A stretch of 64,000 nt of DNA from Deinococcus metallilatus (GCF_004758605.1 NZ_CP038512.1:735001-799000); one strand, 5' to 3'. Shown: positions 13,028 to 28,361, numbered from the stretch's first letter. Numbers and translations: made by a program. Notes: a model not told the origin generated them from the letters alone.

Positions 13028-14449
13028 ATGCGAGGCTTTTCTCCTCTGATCACGCTGACGGCACTGGCCCTTTCGGGGATGGCGGGCGCGCAGGTTCCGG
13101 CCCTGACGGGCACGACCTGGACCCTGACCGGATTGACGGACGGGGGGCGGCTGATCGCGCCGGGGCAGCAGGCGCCGCGACCGACCCTGCGGCTGGACGG
13201 CCGGGCGGCGTCGGGCAGCACCGGCTGCAACGTGTACCGCGCGAATTACGCCGCGCGCGGCGACGTGCTGCGCTTCGGGCCGCTCGCCGCCACGCGCCGC
13301 GCCTGCCCCGACCGGGTGGACGGCCTGGAGGACCGCTTCGTGAACCTGATGCGGGACGTGAACCGGTATCAGCTCAGCGGCAACACGCTGACGCTCCTCG
13401 CGGGCAGCGGCGACCGGCTGATCTTCGCGGCAGGCACTCCGGCTTCCCAGGAGGCGAACGTGAACCTTGACGGCACCTGGACGCTGACCGGCGGCACCGC
13501 CCTGCGCCCCGTACCTGGCAGTGTTCCTGCCCTCACCTTCGAGGGGGGCCGCGTGAGCGGCACGGGCGGCTGCAACCGCCTGACCGGCACCTTGCAGGCG
13601 AAGGGCGAGACGCTGAGTTTCGGGGCGCTCGCCACCACCCGCATGGCCTGTGCGCCCGCCGTGAACGCGCAGGAGCAGGCGTTCCTGGCCTTCCTGACTA
13701 CGCCGCTCACCGCTCAGGTACGGGGCCAGACCCTCACGCTGACGAACGCGGCGGGCAGGACGCTGGTGTTCCGCCGCGCCGGGATGCAGGGTGGCGGTAG
13801 TCCGGTTGGTGGCGTGCAGGGTGGCGCGGCCCTGCTCGAACAGGCGCGCCAGGCCCAGGCGGACGCGGCCACCCAGGAGGTCAGTTACACCCTCACCCGC
13901 GTCAACGGGCAACCCGCGCCGCGCACCGCCCGGCCCCTCACCCTCAGCCTGGGGGAAGGCCGGATCGGCGGGAGTGACGGCTGCAACAGCTTCGGCGGCT
14001 CTTACCGGCTGGAAGGCAAGCGGCTGGTCCTGACCGGTCCCCTCGTCACTACCCTGATGGCCTGCCCCGAGCAGACGGCGGACGTGGACTTCCCGGGCGT
14101 GCTGAGAGCGCAGCCCACGCTGAACGTCACGCCGGATGGCCTGACCCTCACGGCGAACGGGAAGACGTTGACCTTTACCCGTGAGGTGACCCCTGGGCAG
14201 GGCCGCGTCCAGACGTGGACCGTGGCAGCCCAGCGGGTGCCCTGCACGGGGGTCGCGCCCATGTCCTGCCTGCGGATTCAGCGGGACGGCGGACCCTGGG
14301 AACTCTTCTATGGTCAGATCGAGGGGTTCACCTTCCAGCCGGGCGTCACCCAGGTCATCCGGGTGCGGGAGGAAGACCGGCCCGCGCCGGTTCCCGCCGA
14401 CGCCAGCAGCAAACGCTACGTGCTGGTAGAGGTGGTGGAGCGGCGCTGA
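13028..14449 (+). CDS. Secreted multi-META-domain protein with DUF4377-like C-terminus
   Basis: 473 residues. A signal peptide (1-20, MAGAQ) precedes three META/HslJ-like domains: about 25-135 (LTGTTWTLTG ... GSTGCNVY ... RRACPDR), 140-250 (LDGTWTLTGG ... GTGGCNRLTG ... TRMACAP) and 285-385 (VSYTLTRVNG ... GSDGCNSFGG ... TLMACPE). Each has the paired cysteines of the G-C-N and M/R-A-C motifs. The last 80 residues (QRVPCTGVAPMSCLRI ... LFYGQIEGFTFQPG) match the DUF4377 pattern. META proteins are periplasmic or surface proteins; HslJ is linked to heat and novobiocin tolerance. The function here is unknown. It ends at a strong terminator shared with the opposite-strand phosphatase gene. Confidence 0.85.
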   Translation: MRGFSPLITLTALALSGMAGAQVPALTGTTWTLTGLTDGGRLIAPGQQAPRPTLRLDGRAASGSTGCNVYRANYAARGDVLRFGPLAATRRACPDRVDGLEDRFVNLMRDVNRYQLSGNTLTLLAGSGDRLIFAAGTPASQEANVNLDGTWTLTGGTALRPVPGSVPALTFEGGRVSGTGGCNRLTGTLQAKGETLSFGALATTRMACAPAVNAQEQAFLAFLTTPLTAQVRGQTLTLTNAAGRTLVFRRAGMQGGGSPVGGVQGGAALLEQARQAQADAATQEVSYTLTRVNGQPAPRTARPLTLSLGEGRIGGSDGCNSFGGSYRLEGKRLVLTGPLVTTLMACPEQTADVDFPGVLRAQPTLNVTPDGLTLTANGKTLTFTREVTPGQGRVQTWTVAAQRVPCTGVAPMSCLRIQRDGGPWELFYGQIEGFTFQPGVTQVIRVREEDRPAPVPADASSKRYVLVEVVERR

Positions 14450-14461
14450 GCGAGCTTCACC

Positions 14462-14504
14462 AGGAAGAGGCCACCCGTGCATTCTCTGCGGGTGGCCTCT
14501 TCCT
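14462..14504. terminator. Bidirectional terminator between the META-domain gene and the phosphatase-like gene
   Basis: A perfect 16-bp stem (14462-14477 with 14489-14504) and an 11-base loop. The stem touches the last codon of the minus-strand gene, so it can serve both convergent units. Confidence 0.75.
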
Positions 14505-14889
14505 AAACCTCTCGCGGCGACGTTCCCGCCAGGCGTAAAGGCACCAGCCGTTCCAGCAGAGTCACCAGTTCCGGGTCCATGAAGCCGTACTCGTCGGGAA
14601 TGCCGAGGGTGAGGAGGCGGGCATCGGGAAGGACACCACCCAGCTTCGCGCGAATCCAGTCGCGGTGCCGCTTTTCCATGCATACGGCCACATCCGCCCA
14701 CTCCAGCAGATCGCGGGTCAGGGAAATCTCTGCGTCGCGCGCCGTGCCCGCCGAGGCCACCTGCCAGCCCGGATGCTCGCGGAAGAGGGTTTCTGCCGTA
14801 GGGCTGCGGAGTTTGTTCTGGGTGCAGACGAACAGGACCCGCAGGGGACGCTCCGTGCCGCTCAAGGTTCTTGCCCCCGCGTCAGCCAC
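14503..14889 (-). CDS. Low-molecular-weight protein tyrosine phosphatase-like protein
   Basis: About 120-128 residues. VLFVCTQNKLRSPTAE is the P-loop of low-molecular-weight phosphatases (C-X5-R-S), followed by VASAGT and the DVAVCMEKRH strand; the acid residue is in the IPDEYGFMDPEL loop. It belongs with the shorter predicted tyrosine phosphatases that lack the classical DP-(Y/W) ending. Starts: a GTG at 14889, or a TTG at 14865 that overlaps the upstream gene's TGA as TTGA. The TTG gives a tidier junction and fits two other TTGA starts in this window, so I favour it. It forms a unit with the broken metallophosphoesterase. Confidence 0.72.
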   Translation of the reverse strand: MADAGARTLSGTERPLRVLFVCTQNKLRSPTAETLFREHPGWQVASAGTARDAEISLTRDLLEWADVAVCMEKRHRDWIRAKLGGVLPDARLLTLGIPDEYGFMDPELVTLLERLVPLRLAGTSPREV

Positions 14890-15589
14890 TCCGCCTCGAA
14901 GTCGCCCAGCGTGCCGGGCGCGTGTGCTCTGGCCCAGGCAGCGGCGGCTTGCATGTCGTAGGGGGTGCGGCGGAACTCGGCGGCCCAGGTTCCGGCGCGG
15001 CGGGTCAGCAGCACCCAGCGGGCCAGCGGCAGGCGGTCCTTCTGGCGGCTGACCGGCCCCGCGTTCACGACCGTCACGCCATCCACCACCGCCAGCATCT
15101 CGTGGTGGGTGTGTCCGACGACGCAGACACGTCCGCCCGCCTCAAAGGTGAAGTCTCCCAGCCGCTCCCGCACCTCGCGGAAGTGGGCGGGCCGGGTGGC
15201 ATCGTCCTCGCCTTCTTCCGTCAGCAGCAGGTCTTCCCAGGGGCTGCGCGGGCTGCCATGACAGACACGCACCTCGCCGCCTGCCACGTCCACGAACGTC
15301 GGCAGCGCCGCGAGGAGGCCGGGCACGTCTGCCGGAAGCTGGGCCAGCAGCCAGTCGTGCAGAGCCTTCTTCCCCTCCCGCATTCCCGCCACACGCTCAT
15401 CGGTGTTGCCGCGCACGGTGCGGGGGCCTGCTCGGCCTGGAGTGCCCACGCGCCCGCCGGGTCCGCCGCGCCCCACACGCTGTCTCCCAGGTTGAGCACC
15501 TGATCCGGGGCAGTCTCCCGGATGTCCTTCAGCACAGCTTCGAGCGCAAAGCGGTTGCCGTGAATGTCTCCCAGGATAGCGAGTCTCAT
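14862..15589 (-). pseudogene. Metallophosphoesterase (calcineurin-like), interrupted by a frameshift
   Basis: Two frames join to one protein. The start frame from ATG 15589 (GAGGAGG site upstream) gives MRLAILGDIHGNRFALEAVL and NLGDSVWGAADP, the D-X-H and G-D motifs of the metal site. The second frame carries RGNTDERVAG (third motif), VCHGSPRSP and VVGHTHHEM (H-X-H), ending at 14862. The switch falls at a run of five G (five C on the coding strand) at 15422-15426. One added C would restore a 243-residue protein through E-Q-A-P-R-T-V-R-G-N. So this is a single-base deletion in a homopolymer: either a sequencing error or a recent mutation. If real, the product is cut after the second motif and inactive. 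Confidence 0.8.
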
Positions 15590-15599
15590 CCCGTCCTCC

Positions 15600-15962
15600 T
15601 CACTGCGGTTTGCGGATGGCCGCGAAGAGCAGGCCGAACAGGATGCAGGTGAAGATCACACTGATCAGGGAGGCCCCGGCGTTGAAGCCGGGCCGCAGGG
15701 CGTCGCCCGTGAGCTTGTAGACGGCGTAGGGTGCGGCCCAGCCGAGGGCGTACAGCCCGGCGCGGTTCAGGTACGGGGGGGTGGACATGGCCTGCGGGAA
15801 CAGCCGGGCGGGGGCGAGCATGGCGGGAATCAGCAGCAGTTGCGCCAGCCAGAACCACGCGGGCAGGTTCCCGAAGCCGTACTCCACCCCGGCGAAGATC
15901 ACGTTCAGGGCGGCGATCAGCAGGCCCGTCACGAGCATGGAGCGAAGGAGCAGAGGATTCAC
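15600..15962 (-). CDS. Small integral membrane protein of unknown function
   Basis: 120 residues with about four hydrophobic segments (8-26, 34-52, 66-83 and 96-114) and short polar loops ([21 protein letters not shown]). I do not recognise a family. The start is GTG at 15962. It lies 10 bases upstream of the metallophosphoesterase start, so it is the probable first gene of that minus-strand unit. It may be a DUF-type membrane protein; no motif suggests transport or catalysis. Confidence 0.6.
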   Translation of the reverse strand: MNPLLLRSMLVTGLLIAALNVIFAGVEYGFGNLPAWFWLAQLLLIPAMLAPARLFPQAMSTPPYLNRAGLYALGWAAPYAVYKLTGDALRPGFNAGASLISVIFTCILFGLLFAAIRKPQ

Positions 15963-16026
15963 CCCGGCATGTTGGCACAGGCCGCCCGAACTTGTGCCTC
16001 CTGCGCTCAGCCCGCATCATGGACGG

Positions 16027-16260
16027 ATGACCGGCCCTGCCTCCAAAGACCCGCTGCACGGCGTCACCCTCGAACAGATCGTGGTGCGGCTGGCGGACCG
16101 CTACGGCTGGGAGGGCCTGGCGCGGCGTGTCCCTGTCCGCTGCTTCCAGCACGACCCCAGCGTGTCTTCCAGCCTCAAGTTCCTGCGGAAGACGCCCTGG
16201 GCGCGGGCGAAGGTGGAGGCGCTGTACGCGGCGCTGGTGCGGGACGAGCGGGAAACCTGA
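16027..16260 (+). CDS. VF530-family small DNA-binding-like protein
   Basis: 77 residues. [25 protein letters not shown], then [20 protein letters not shown] and [14 protein letters not shown], match the VF530/DUF2132 family nearly end to end. The fold is a small helical bundle proposed to bind DNA, with biological role unknown. I chose the ATG at 16027 because family proteins begin a few residues before KDPLHG; the frame is open further upstream without a ribosome site. It is a single gene between minus-strand units, ending 5 bases before the stop of the opposite-strand gene. Confidence 0.85.
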   Translation: MTGPASKDPLHGVTLEQIVVRLADRYGWEGLARRVPVRCFQHDPSVSSSLKFLRKTPWARAKVEALYAALVRDERET

Positions 16261-16264
16261 CGGT

Positions 16265-16687
16265 CTAGCGGGGCCTGCCGCTCAGCGTGATCAGCGTCCG
16301 GCCGTCCGGCTGGCGGTCCGCCACGTACTGCACCCGCTCGCCTGCCCGCCCCAGGAAGACCGCGAACTCGTCCCCGTCGTCCTCCACGCCGCCCTCGGGC
16401 ACGAAGCCCGCCGCCTGGAACGCCGGGAGCAGCGCCCGGGGGTGCCAGCCGGGAAGCGTGTACTGCTCGACCCGCGCGAAGCCCTCCCGCACCTCCTGCC
16501 GGTAGCTGCGGCTCTCGGGGCAGGTGGGCGTAGCCGCTGCCGGAACGGGCGCGAGGCCCCACACCTGCCCCGCCTGCTCGATGCAGTACAGCGGTCCCCG
16601 CCAGCGGGCCTCCCGCAGCCCCCACACCGCCAAGGCGGCGAGCAGGACGAGGACGGGCAGCAGCAGGAGCAGGGGAGAGCGGCGCAT
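16265..16687 (-). CDS. Membrane-anchored protein of unknown function
   Basis: About 140 residues from the ATG at 16687 (GGTGGAGG just upstream); a GTG at 16696 would add three. One N-terminal membrane segment (about residues 5-23, LLLLLPVLVLLAALAVWGL) is followed by an exported domain with two cysteines (LYCIEQAG and TPTCPESR) that could form a disulfide. I recognise no family. It starts 10 bases after the stop of the ArsB-type permease and is probably co-transcribed with it, but it has no arsenic-type motif. Confidence 0.6.
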   Translation of the reverse strand: MRRSPLLLLLPVLVLLAALAVWGLREARWRGPLYCIEQAGQVWGLAPVPAAATPTCPESRSYRQEVREGFARVEQYTLPGWHPRALLPAFQAAGFVPEGGVEDDGDEFAVFLGRAGERVQYVADRQPDGRTLITLSGRPR

Positions 16688-16697
16688 GGCCTCCACC

Positions 16698-17981
<1,284 letters not shown>

Positions 17982-17988
17982 GGGCGCC

Positions 17989-17994
17989 ATCCTA
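17989..17994 (-). promoter_or_regulatory. -10 box (TAGGAT) of the leaderless promoter for the ArsB-type permease
   Basis: TAGGAT on the minus strand with 7 bases to the ATG at 17981. It overlaps the upstream ATG at 17990 and so argues against that start. Confidence 0.5.
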
Positions 17995-18039
17995 GGGGCT
18001 GACGGTACGGGCCGTCACGGAATGGGGGGGGCCAGAAGT

Positions 18040-19254
18040 TCAGCCGGAGTCAGCCGCCGCGCCCCGGCCGCTGCGGGAAAAGGCACGGATGCGGGCAGCG
18101 AGGGCCAGGCCCGCCGCCAGCACGCCGCTCGACAGGGCGAACACCACCTGGAACCTGCCGGTCCGGTCGATCAGCCCGCCCGCCAGGGCCGGTCCCAGGA
18201 ACTGACCCGCCGCGAAGAACAGGGTCACGTAACTCAGGGCCAGCGGCATGTCCTCGGCGGCCACCTGCTCGGTCCCGGCGGCCTGGATCAGCGTGAAGAG
18301 GCCGGTCACGGTGCAGCCCAGCACCACGTAATGCAGCGTGAACACCGCCAGGGTGGGCCACAGCACCGGCGCGAGCGTCGCCAGCAGCACCAGTCCCAGC
18401 GCGAGCATCAGCGACGCGCCCCGCCCCAGCCGGTCGGAAAGCCAGCCCCACACCACTCCCGAGAAGACCGAGAGCAGGCCGTTGACGGCCACCAGTTGCC
18501 CCGCCTGCCCGCCAGGCACGCCCGCGTGCCGCATGAAACTCACCATGAAGAGCGTCTGCACGATGGAGGTCAGGCCGACGGCGGCATACACCAGGCCCAC
18601 CGTGATGACCCGGGGATTGCGGTACACCGCCCAGGCGCCCGCGCTCCCAGCGGTGGACCGGACGGGTGGCCGCGGAGGATCGCGCAGGAACGCGGCGACC
18701 AGGCCGCACACGGCCGCTCCGGTCACGGCGAACAGGCCCCAGGCCCAGCGCCAACCGTCGCTCCCCTGCCAGGCCGTCAGGGCCGGGACCAGGAACCCGA
18801 CCGAGACCAGGCCCAGGCCGATGCCGCTCGTCGCCAGGCCGATCACCAGGCCGCGCTGCTGCGGGAACCACGCCGCCAGCGCCGAGATTAGCGGCGTGTA
18901 CGTGAAGGCCGTCCCGATGCCCAGCAGCGCCATCAGGACCAGCAGCAGCGGGTACGCCGAGGCCAGCGCCAGTCCCACGAAGCCCGCGCTCACGGTCGCC
19001 ACACCCAGCAGAACGGTGTTCCGCGCGCCCCAGCGCCGGGCGGCCAGCCCCGCCAGCATCACCGTGGCGAAGTAACCCAGGGCGGTGACGGTGCCCAGGT
19101 TCCCCGCCTGTCCGTAACTCAGGCCCAGCCCGCGCTGCATCTCGGGGAGCAGCACGCCGTACGCCAGACGGGCAAAGGCCAGCGTGACCAGCGTTACAAA
19201 CCCGCCGGTCAGCACCATCCACCAGAGACTGCGGGCTGCCGGGGCGCTCTTCAT
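18040..19254 (-). CDS. MFS transporter (YbfB/YjiJ-like)
   Basis: 404 residues, 12 membrane segments in two halves with a cytoplasmic loop near 190-205 (DPPRPPVRSTAGS). The N-half starts FARLAYGVLLPEMQRGLGLSY, a signature of the YbfB/YjiJ branch, and has the AARRWGARNTVLLG loop equivalent to the MFS motif A. The C-half has WGWLSDRLGRGASL. These are secondary carriers of unknown substrate at the inner membrane. It is separated from hpt by 28 bases on the same strand and could be read from the hpt promoter, which would make purines or drugs possible substrates, but this is only a guess. Confidence 0.82.
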   Translation of the reverse strand: MKSAPAARSLWWMVLTGGFVTLVTLAFARLAYGVLLPEMQRGLGLSYGQAGNLGTVTALGYFATVMLAGLAARRWGARNTVLLGVATVSAGFVGLALASAYPLLLVLMALLGIGTAFTYTPLISALAAWFPQQRGLVIGLATSGIGLGLVSVGFLVPALTAWQGSDGWRWAWGLFAVTGAAVCGLVAAFLRDPPRPPVRSTAGSAGAWAVYRNPRVITVGLVYAAVGLTSIVQTLFMVSFMRHAGVPGGQAGQLVAVNGLLSVFSGVVWGWLSDRLGRGASLMLALGLVLLATLAPVLWPTLAVFTLHYVVLGCTVTGLFTLIQAAGTEQVAAEDMPLALSYVTLFFAAGQFLGPALAGGLIDRTGRFQVVFALSSGVLAAGLALAARIRAFSRSGRGAAADSG

Positions 19255-19282
19255 CTCCGCCCGTCAACCTCCCCGCTCCGGC

Positions 19283-19810
<528 letters not shown>

Positions 19811-19819
19811 ATGGGCCCC

Positions 19820-19825
19820 AGGCTA
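19820..19825 (-). promoter_or_regulatory. -10 box (TAGCCT) of the probable leaderless promoter for hpt
   Basis: TAGCCT on the minus strand with 9 bases to the ATG at 19810. Confidence 0.5.
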
Positions 19826-19866
19826 ACACGGGCCTCCCGCCTGTGGTCCCTTTCCCCCCGCCCCCG

Positions 19867-19872
19867 TATACT
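19867..19872 (+). promoter_or_regulatory. -10 box (TATACT) of the leaderless promoter for trpC
   Basis: TATACT with 7 bases to the ATG at 19880, the same box and spacing as at 8463. Confidence 0.7.
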
Positions 19873-19879
19873 CCGGCGC

Positions 19880-21450
<1,571 letters not shown>

Positions 21451-21470
21451 CGGTCTGGGGCCGCCGGGTT

Positions 21471-21476
21471 TAGACT
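21471..21476 (+). promoter_or_regulatory. -10 box (TAGACT) of the leaderless promoter for the membrane protein at 21483
   Basis: TAGACT with 6 bases to the ATG at 21483. Confidence 0.6.
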
Positions 21477-21482
21477 GCCCTG

Positions 21483-21938
21483 ATGTTGCCCGCCCTGTAC
21501 CTGCTGTTCACGCTCGCGTTCGCGGCGGCGCTGCTGGCGCTGCTGTGGCGGCCCGGCGCGGCCCGGGGCATCGTCGTCTGGGGCCTGGCGGCGCTGCTGC
21601 CCCTGCTGGCGGCGGTCGCGGGGGCGCTCACCGGACAGGCGCGGTCGGCGCGGGTGCTGGCGGGCTATGCCGCGCGGCCCGTCACGGTCACCATCCTGAA
21701 CGGGGCCGACACGCGGGTCCTCACCCTGGACACCCGGGACGCCGCCTGCGTCGAGCGGGCCTTGCGCCTCCACACCCGCAGCGAACTCCTCGCCGGGCAG
21801 GCCTCTGTTCCCCTGGTGGGGACCACGCGCGTGCTGGGCGAGCTTCCCCCGCAGCCGGTCGTGGAGGCGCTGGGGATACGCGGCACCCTGACCTGCCCGC
21901 ACCTGCGCGCCCTGCCGGATGAGGCCGCTTCGTCCTGA
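21483..21938 (+). CDS. Membrane protein of unknown function
   Basis: 151 residues. Two hydrophobic segments (3-21 and 30-50, LPALYLLFTLAFAAALLALL and WGLAALLPLLAAVAGALTG) are followed by a soluble domain of about 95 residues with two cysteines (DAACVE, LTCPHL). I recognise no family. It is transcribed from its own leaderless start rather than as part of the trpC unit, and ends convergently with ktrA about 50 bases downstream. Confidence 0.6.
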   Translation: MLPALYLLFTLAFAAALLALLWRPGAARGIVVWGLAALLPLLAAVAGALTGQARSARVLAGYAARPVTVTILNGADTRVLTLDTRDAACVERALRLHTRSELLAGQASVPLVGTTRVLGELPPQPVVEALGIRGTLTCPHLRALPDEAASS

Positions 21939-21991
21939 AGCCGCCGCTCCGGCTGGAGAAGAGGGGCCTTCCTGAAGCTGTGCGGCCCCCG

Positions 21992-22651
<660 letters not shown>

Positions 22652-22675
22652 TCAGCGGTCCTCTTTCCGGGGGAC

Positions 22676-22681
22676 AGGCTA
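22676..22681 (-). promoter_or_regulatory. Possible -10 box (TAGCCT) for ktrA
   Basis: TAGCCT on the minus strand 24 bases from the ATG; it leaves room for the AGAGGA ribosome site. Confidence 0.35.
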
Positions 22682-22735
22682 GCAGCCTTCAGCTTTCAGC
22701 GGTCAGCCGTCAGCTTCTTTTGCTGAAAGCTTCCC
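22682..22735. repeat. Short-period TCAGC/GCTGA repeat between ktrA and ktrB
   Basis: The run contains CCTTCAGC, TTTCAGC, GGTCAGC and CGTCAGC in tandem and, further on, the opposite-sense TGCTGAAAGC. Similar runs lie near 26797, 35096, 50672, 54891 and 56605. Confidence 0.6.
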
Positions 22736-22738
22736 CCC

Positions 22739-24121
22739 TCACCCCACCAGGATGTCCCGCTCCGGCGGGTACTTCACGCCCCGGCCCTGCTGGCTGCGCA
22801 GGCTGAAGGCGACGGCGAAGGTGACGGGGCCGATGCGCCCCAGGTACATCAGCACCGTCAGGATCAGCAGGCCGGGGTCGTTGATCAGGTGGGTGGTGTT
22901 CAGGCTGAGGCCCACGGTGGCGGCCGCGCTCACCGTCTCGAACAGCAGGTGGGTGAAGCCGAGTTTGGGATTGGTGGCGAGCAGCGCGAAAAAGGAGGTG
23001 GCGACCAGCAGCGCGTACAGGGTGGTGACGGTCCCGGCCCGCACCACATTCTCCGGCTCCACCCGCCTCCCGAAGGCGATCAGTTCGCCCCGCCCGCGCA
23101 CCATGTTCCACGCGCTGCCGACCAGGATGGCGAAGGTGCTGGTCTTGATGCCGCCGCCCGTCGAGCCGCTGTTGGCGCCGATGAACATCAGGGCGATCAG
23201 CAGGAAGAGGCTGGCACTCGTCATCCCGCTGATGTCCACCGTGGCGAGGCCCGCCGAGCGCGGCGTGACGCCCTGAAAGAAGGCGGCGAGCAGCTTGCCG
23301 GGCGGGGGGAGCGGTCCCAGCGTCTCCGGGTTGTCCCACTCCAGCGCCAGGATCAGCGCCGTGCCGACCAGCAGCAGCAGCCCGGTGGTCAGCAGCGTGA
23401 GCCTGCTGTAGACGGTCAGGCGGTGGCGGCGCGGCTGGAAGAAGTGCATCAGCACGTTCAGTTGCACCAGGAAGCCCAGCCCCCCCAGGATGATCAGGCC
23501 GCACAGCGTCAGGCTGACCAGGGGGTCCTGCGCGTACTGCCCCACCCCGCCGGGCACCACGCTGAAGCCCGCGTTGTTGTACGCGCTGATGGCATGAAAG
23601 ACCGCCTGATACAGCCCCTCCCCCAGCCCGAACTGCGGCACGAAGCGCAGCGCGAGCAGCGCCGCCCCGGCGGCCTCGGCGGCGAGGGTGTACAGGAAGA
23701 TGATGCGGATCAGGGACAGCACGCCGCCCACGTCGAGCGCGCTCACCTGCTGCGCCAGATGCTGCCGCTCGCTGAAGTTCACCCGCCGCCCGACCAAAAA
23801 GGCGAACAGCGTCCCGAAGGTCAGGATGCCCAGCCCGCCCACCTGCGCCAGCCCGATGATCAGGACCTGCCCGAAGCGCGTAAAGGCCTCCCCGGTATCC
23901 GCCACCACCAGGCCGGTGATGCAGATCGCGCTGGTGGCGGTAAACAGCCGGTCGATGCTGCCCAGCGCCGCACCGGGAGCTGTCACGCCGGGCAGGTGCA
24001 GCAGCGCCGTTGCCAGCAGGGTGCCCAGCAGGTACACCAGCGCGATCAGTTGCGGCGGCTGGAGCCGGGCCATCAGGCTGCGCTTGGGCGTCCGGTTCGG
24101 GAGGGGGGAGGCAGGAGGCAT
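22739..24121 (-). CDS. ktrB: KtrB/TrkH-type potassium channel subunit (first paralogue)
   Basis: 460 residues with four M1-P-M2 repeats. The four filter loops each keep the key glycine: SAICITGLVV, SAYNNAGFSV, PRSAGLATVD and SAAATVGLSL. This size and the conserved IGANSGSTGGGIKTSTF between repeats are typical of KtrB. It imports potassium together with KtrA at the inner membrane. The ATG at 24121 is used, but a TATACG lies only 2 bases upstream, so a start at the ATG of residue 17 (MARLQPPQL, 24073) is possible. It shares clear similarity with the next gene. Confidence 0.9.
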   Translation of the reverse strand: MPPASPLPNRTPKRSLMARLQPPQLIALVYLLGTLLATALLHLPGVTAPGAALGSIDRLFTATSAICITGLVVADTGEAFTRFGQVLIIGLAQVGGLGILTFGTLFAFLVGRRVNFSERQHLAQQVSALDVGGVLSLIRIIFLYTLAAEAAGAALLALRFVPQFGLGEGLYQAVFHAISAYNNAGFSVVPGGVGQYAQDPLVSLTLCGLIILGGLGFLVQLNVLMHFFQPRRHRLTVYSRLTLLTTGLLLLVGTALILALEWDNPETLGPLPPPGKLLAAFFQGVTPRSAGLATVDISGMTSASLFLLIALMFIGANSGSTGGGIKTSTFAILVGSAWNMVRGRGELIAFGRRVEPENVVRAGTVTTLYALLVATSFFALLATNPKLGFTHLLFETVSAAATVGLSLNTTHLINDPGLLILTVLMYLGRIGPVTFAVAFSLRSQQGRGVKYPPERDILVG

Positions 24122-24241
24122 GGCGTATACGGACTCCGGTGGGAAGGTTGACTTGTCAGCCTGGAAATTCGGGCGGACTTGCTGCGCCGCAGAGCGAGCA
24201 GGAGAAAGTAGGGGCTGAAGCGGTCTGGAGCGGAAGCCGTA
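24122..24241. other. Spacer between the two ktrB genes
   Basis: 120 bases without a terminator hairpin, repeat or clear promoter apart from TATACG near 24124-24129. The two channel genes may therefore be one transcript. Confidence 0.4.
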
Positions 24242-25657
<1,416 letters not shown>

Positions 25658-25669
25658 AGGAAACGCGCG

Positions 25670-25675
25670 ATTCTA
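25670..25675 (-). promoter_or_regulatory. -10 box (TAGAAT) for the second ktrB gene
   Basis: TAGAAT on the minus strand with 12 bases to the ATG, giving a leader of only about 5 nt. Confidence 0.5.
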
Positions 25676-25705
25676 CCACCGCCCCGCGCGTCCCCGGTCC
25701 CCGGC

Positions 25706-25711
25706 TATACT
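25706..25711 (+). promoter_or_regulatory. -10 box (TATACT) of the leaderless promoter for the RNA methyltransferase
   Basis: TATACT with 8 bases to the ATG at 25720. Confidence 0.65.
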
Positions 25712-25719
25712 GCCCTGCT

Positions 25720-26793
<1,074 letters not shown>

Positions 26794-26817
26794 GGGGTCA
26801 GCTTTGAGCCGTGAGCT

Positions 26818-27019
26818 TGGGACTTACGTCGAACTCTGACTCGGAATATCGGGGAGTTGAGAGAAAGTGGGGCTGGGACGCTCGGCCCGTTCACCCCACC
26901 CGGCCTCTCGCGGTGCGAGCTGTACCAGTCCTCCCCCTGCTTCGCAGCTTTGCAAGTTAAGGGGGAGGAGTTAAAACGCCCTCCCACACGCTCGCCTACA
27001 TCCAATCGCGTAAGTCCTG
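26818..27019. mobile_element. Diverged MITE-like element (copy B, inverted relative to copy A)
   Basis: The ends GGACTTACG (26820-26828) and CGTAAGTCC (27009-27017) form imperfect terminal inverted repeats. Read in this direction it parallels the complement of copy A: the left end runs into CGAACTCTG (copy A: CGAAACTCTG), the right half has GGGGGAGGAGTTAAAACGCC then CCCACACGCTCG and ATCGCGTAAGTCC. It has a CTCGC-GGT-GCGAG hairpin near 26906. It is interposed in a run of TGAGC-type short repeats. Confidence 0.6.
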
Positions 27020-27064
27020 AGCGATGAGCCACGAGCAAAGAGGATGAGCGGGGTCGTCTTTTGC

Positions 27065-27116
27065 TCCTCCCTCCTTGCGGGGGAGGCTGGGAGGGGGGTG
27101 GCAAGCAATGCTTGCC
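27065..27116. repeat. Two-hairpin G-rich intergenic repeat, copy 3
   Basis: CTCCCTCCTTGCGGGGGAGG, then CTGGGAGGGGGGT, then the hairpin GGCAAGC-AAT-GCTTGCC at 27100-27116. It stands 45 bases beyond the end of MITE-like copy B. Confidence 0.75.
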
Positions 27117-27146
27117 CTTGCGGAAGGGCCTTACCTACACTTTCCT

Positions 27147-27448
<302 letters not shown>

Positions 27449-27454
27449 AGGGCC

Positions 27455-27460
27455 AGCCTA
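27455..27460 (-). promoter_or_regulatory. -10 box (TAGGCT) of the leaderless promoter for the YtfJ-like gene
   Basis: TAGGCT on the minus strand with 6 bases to the ATG at 27448. Confidence 0.55.
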
Positions 27461-27467
27461 ACCCGGC

Positions 27468-28361
<894 letters not shown>

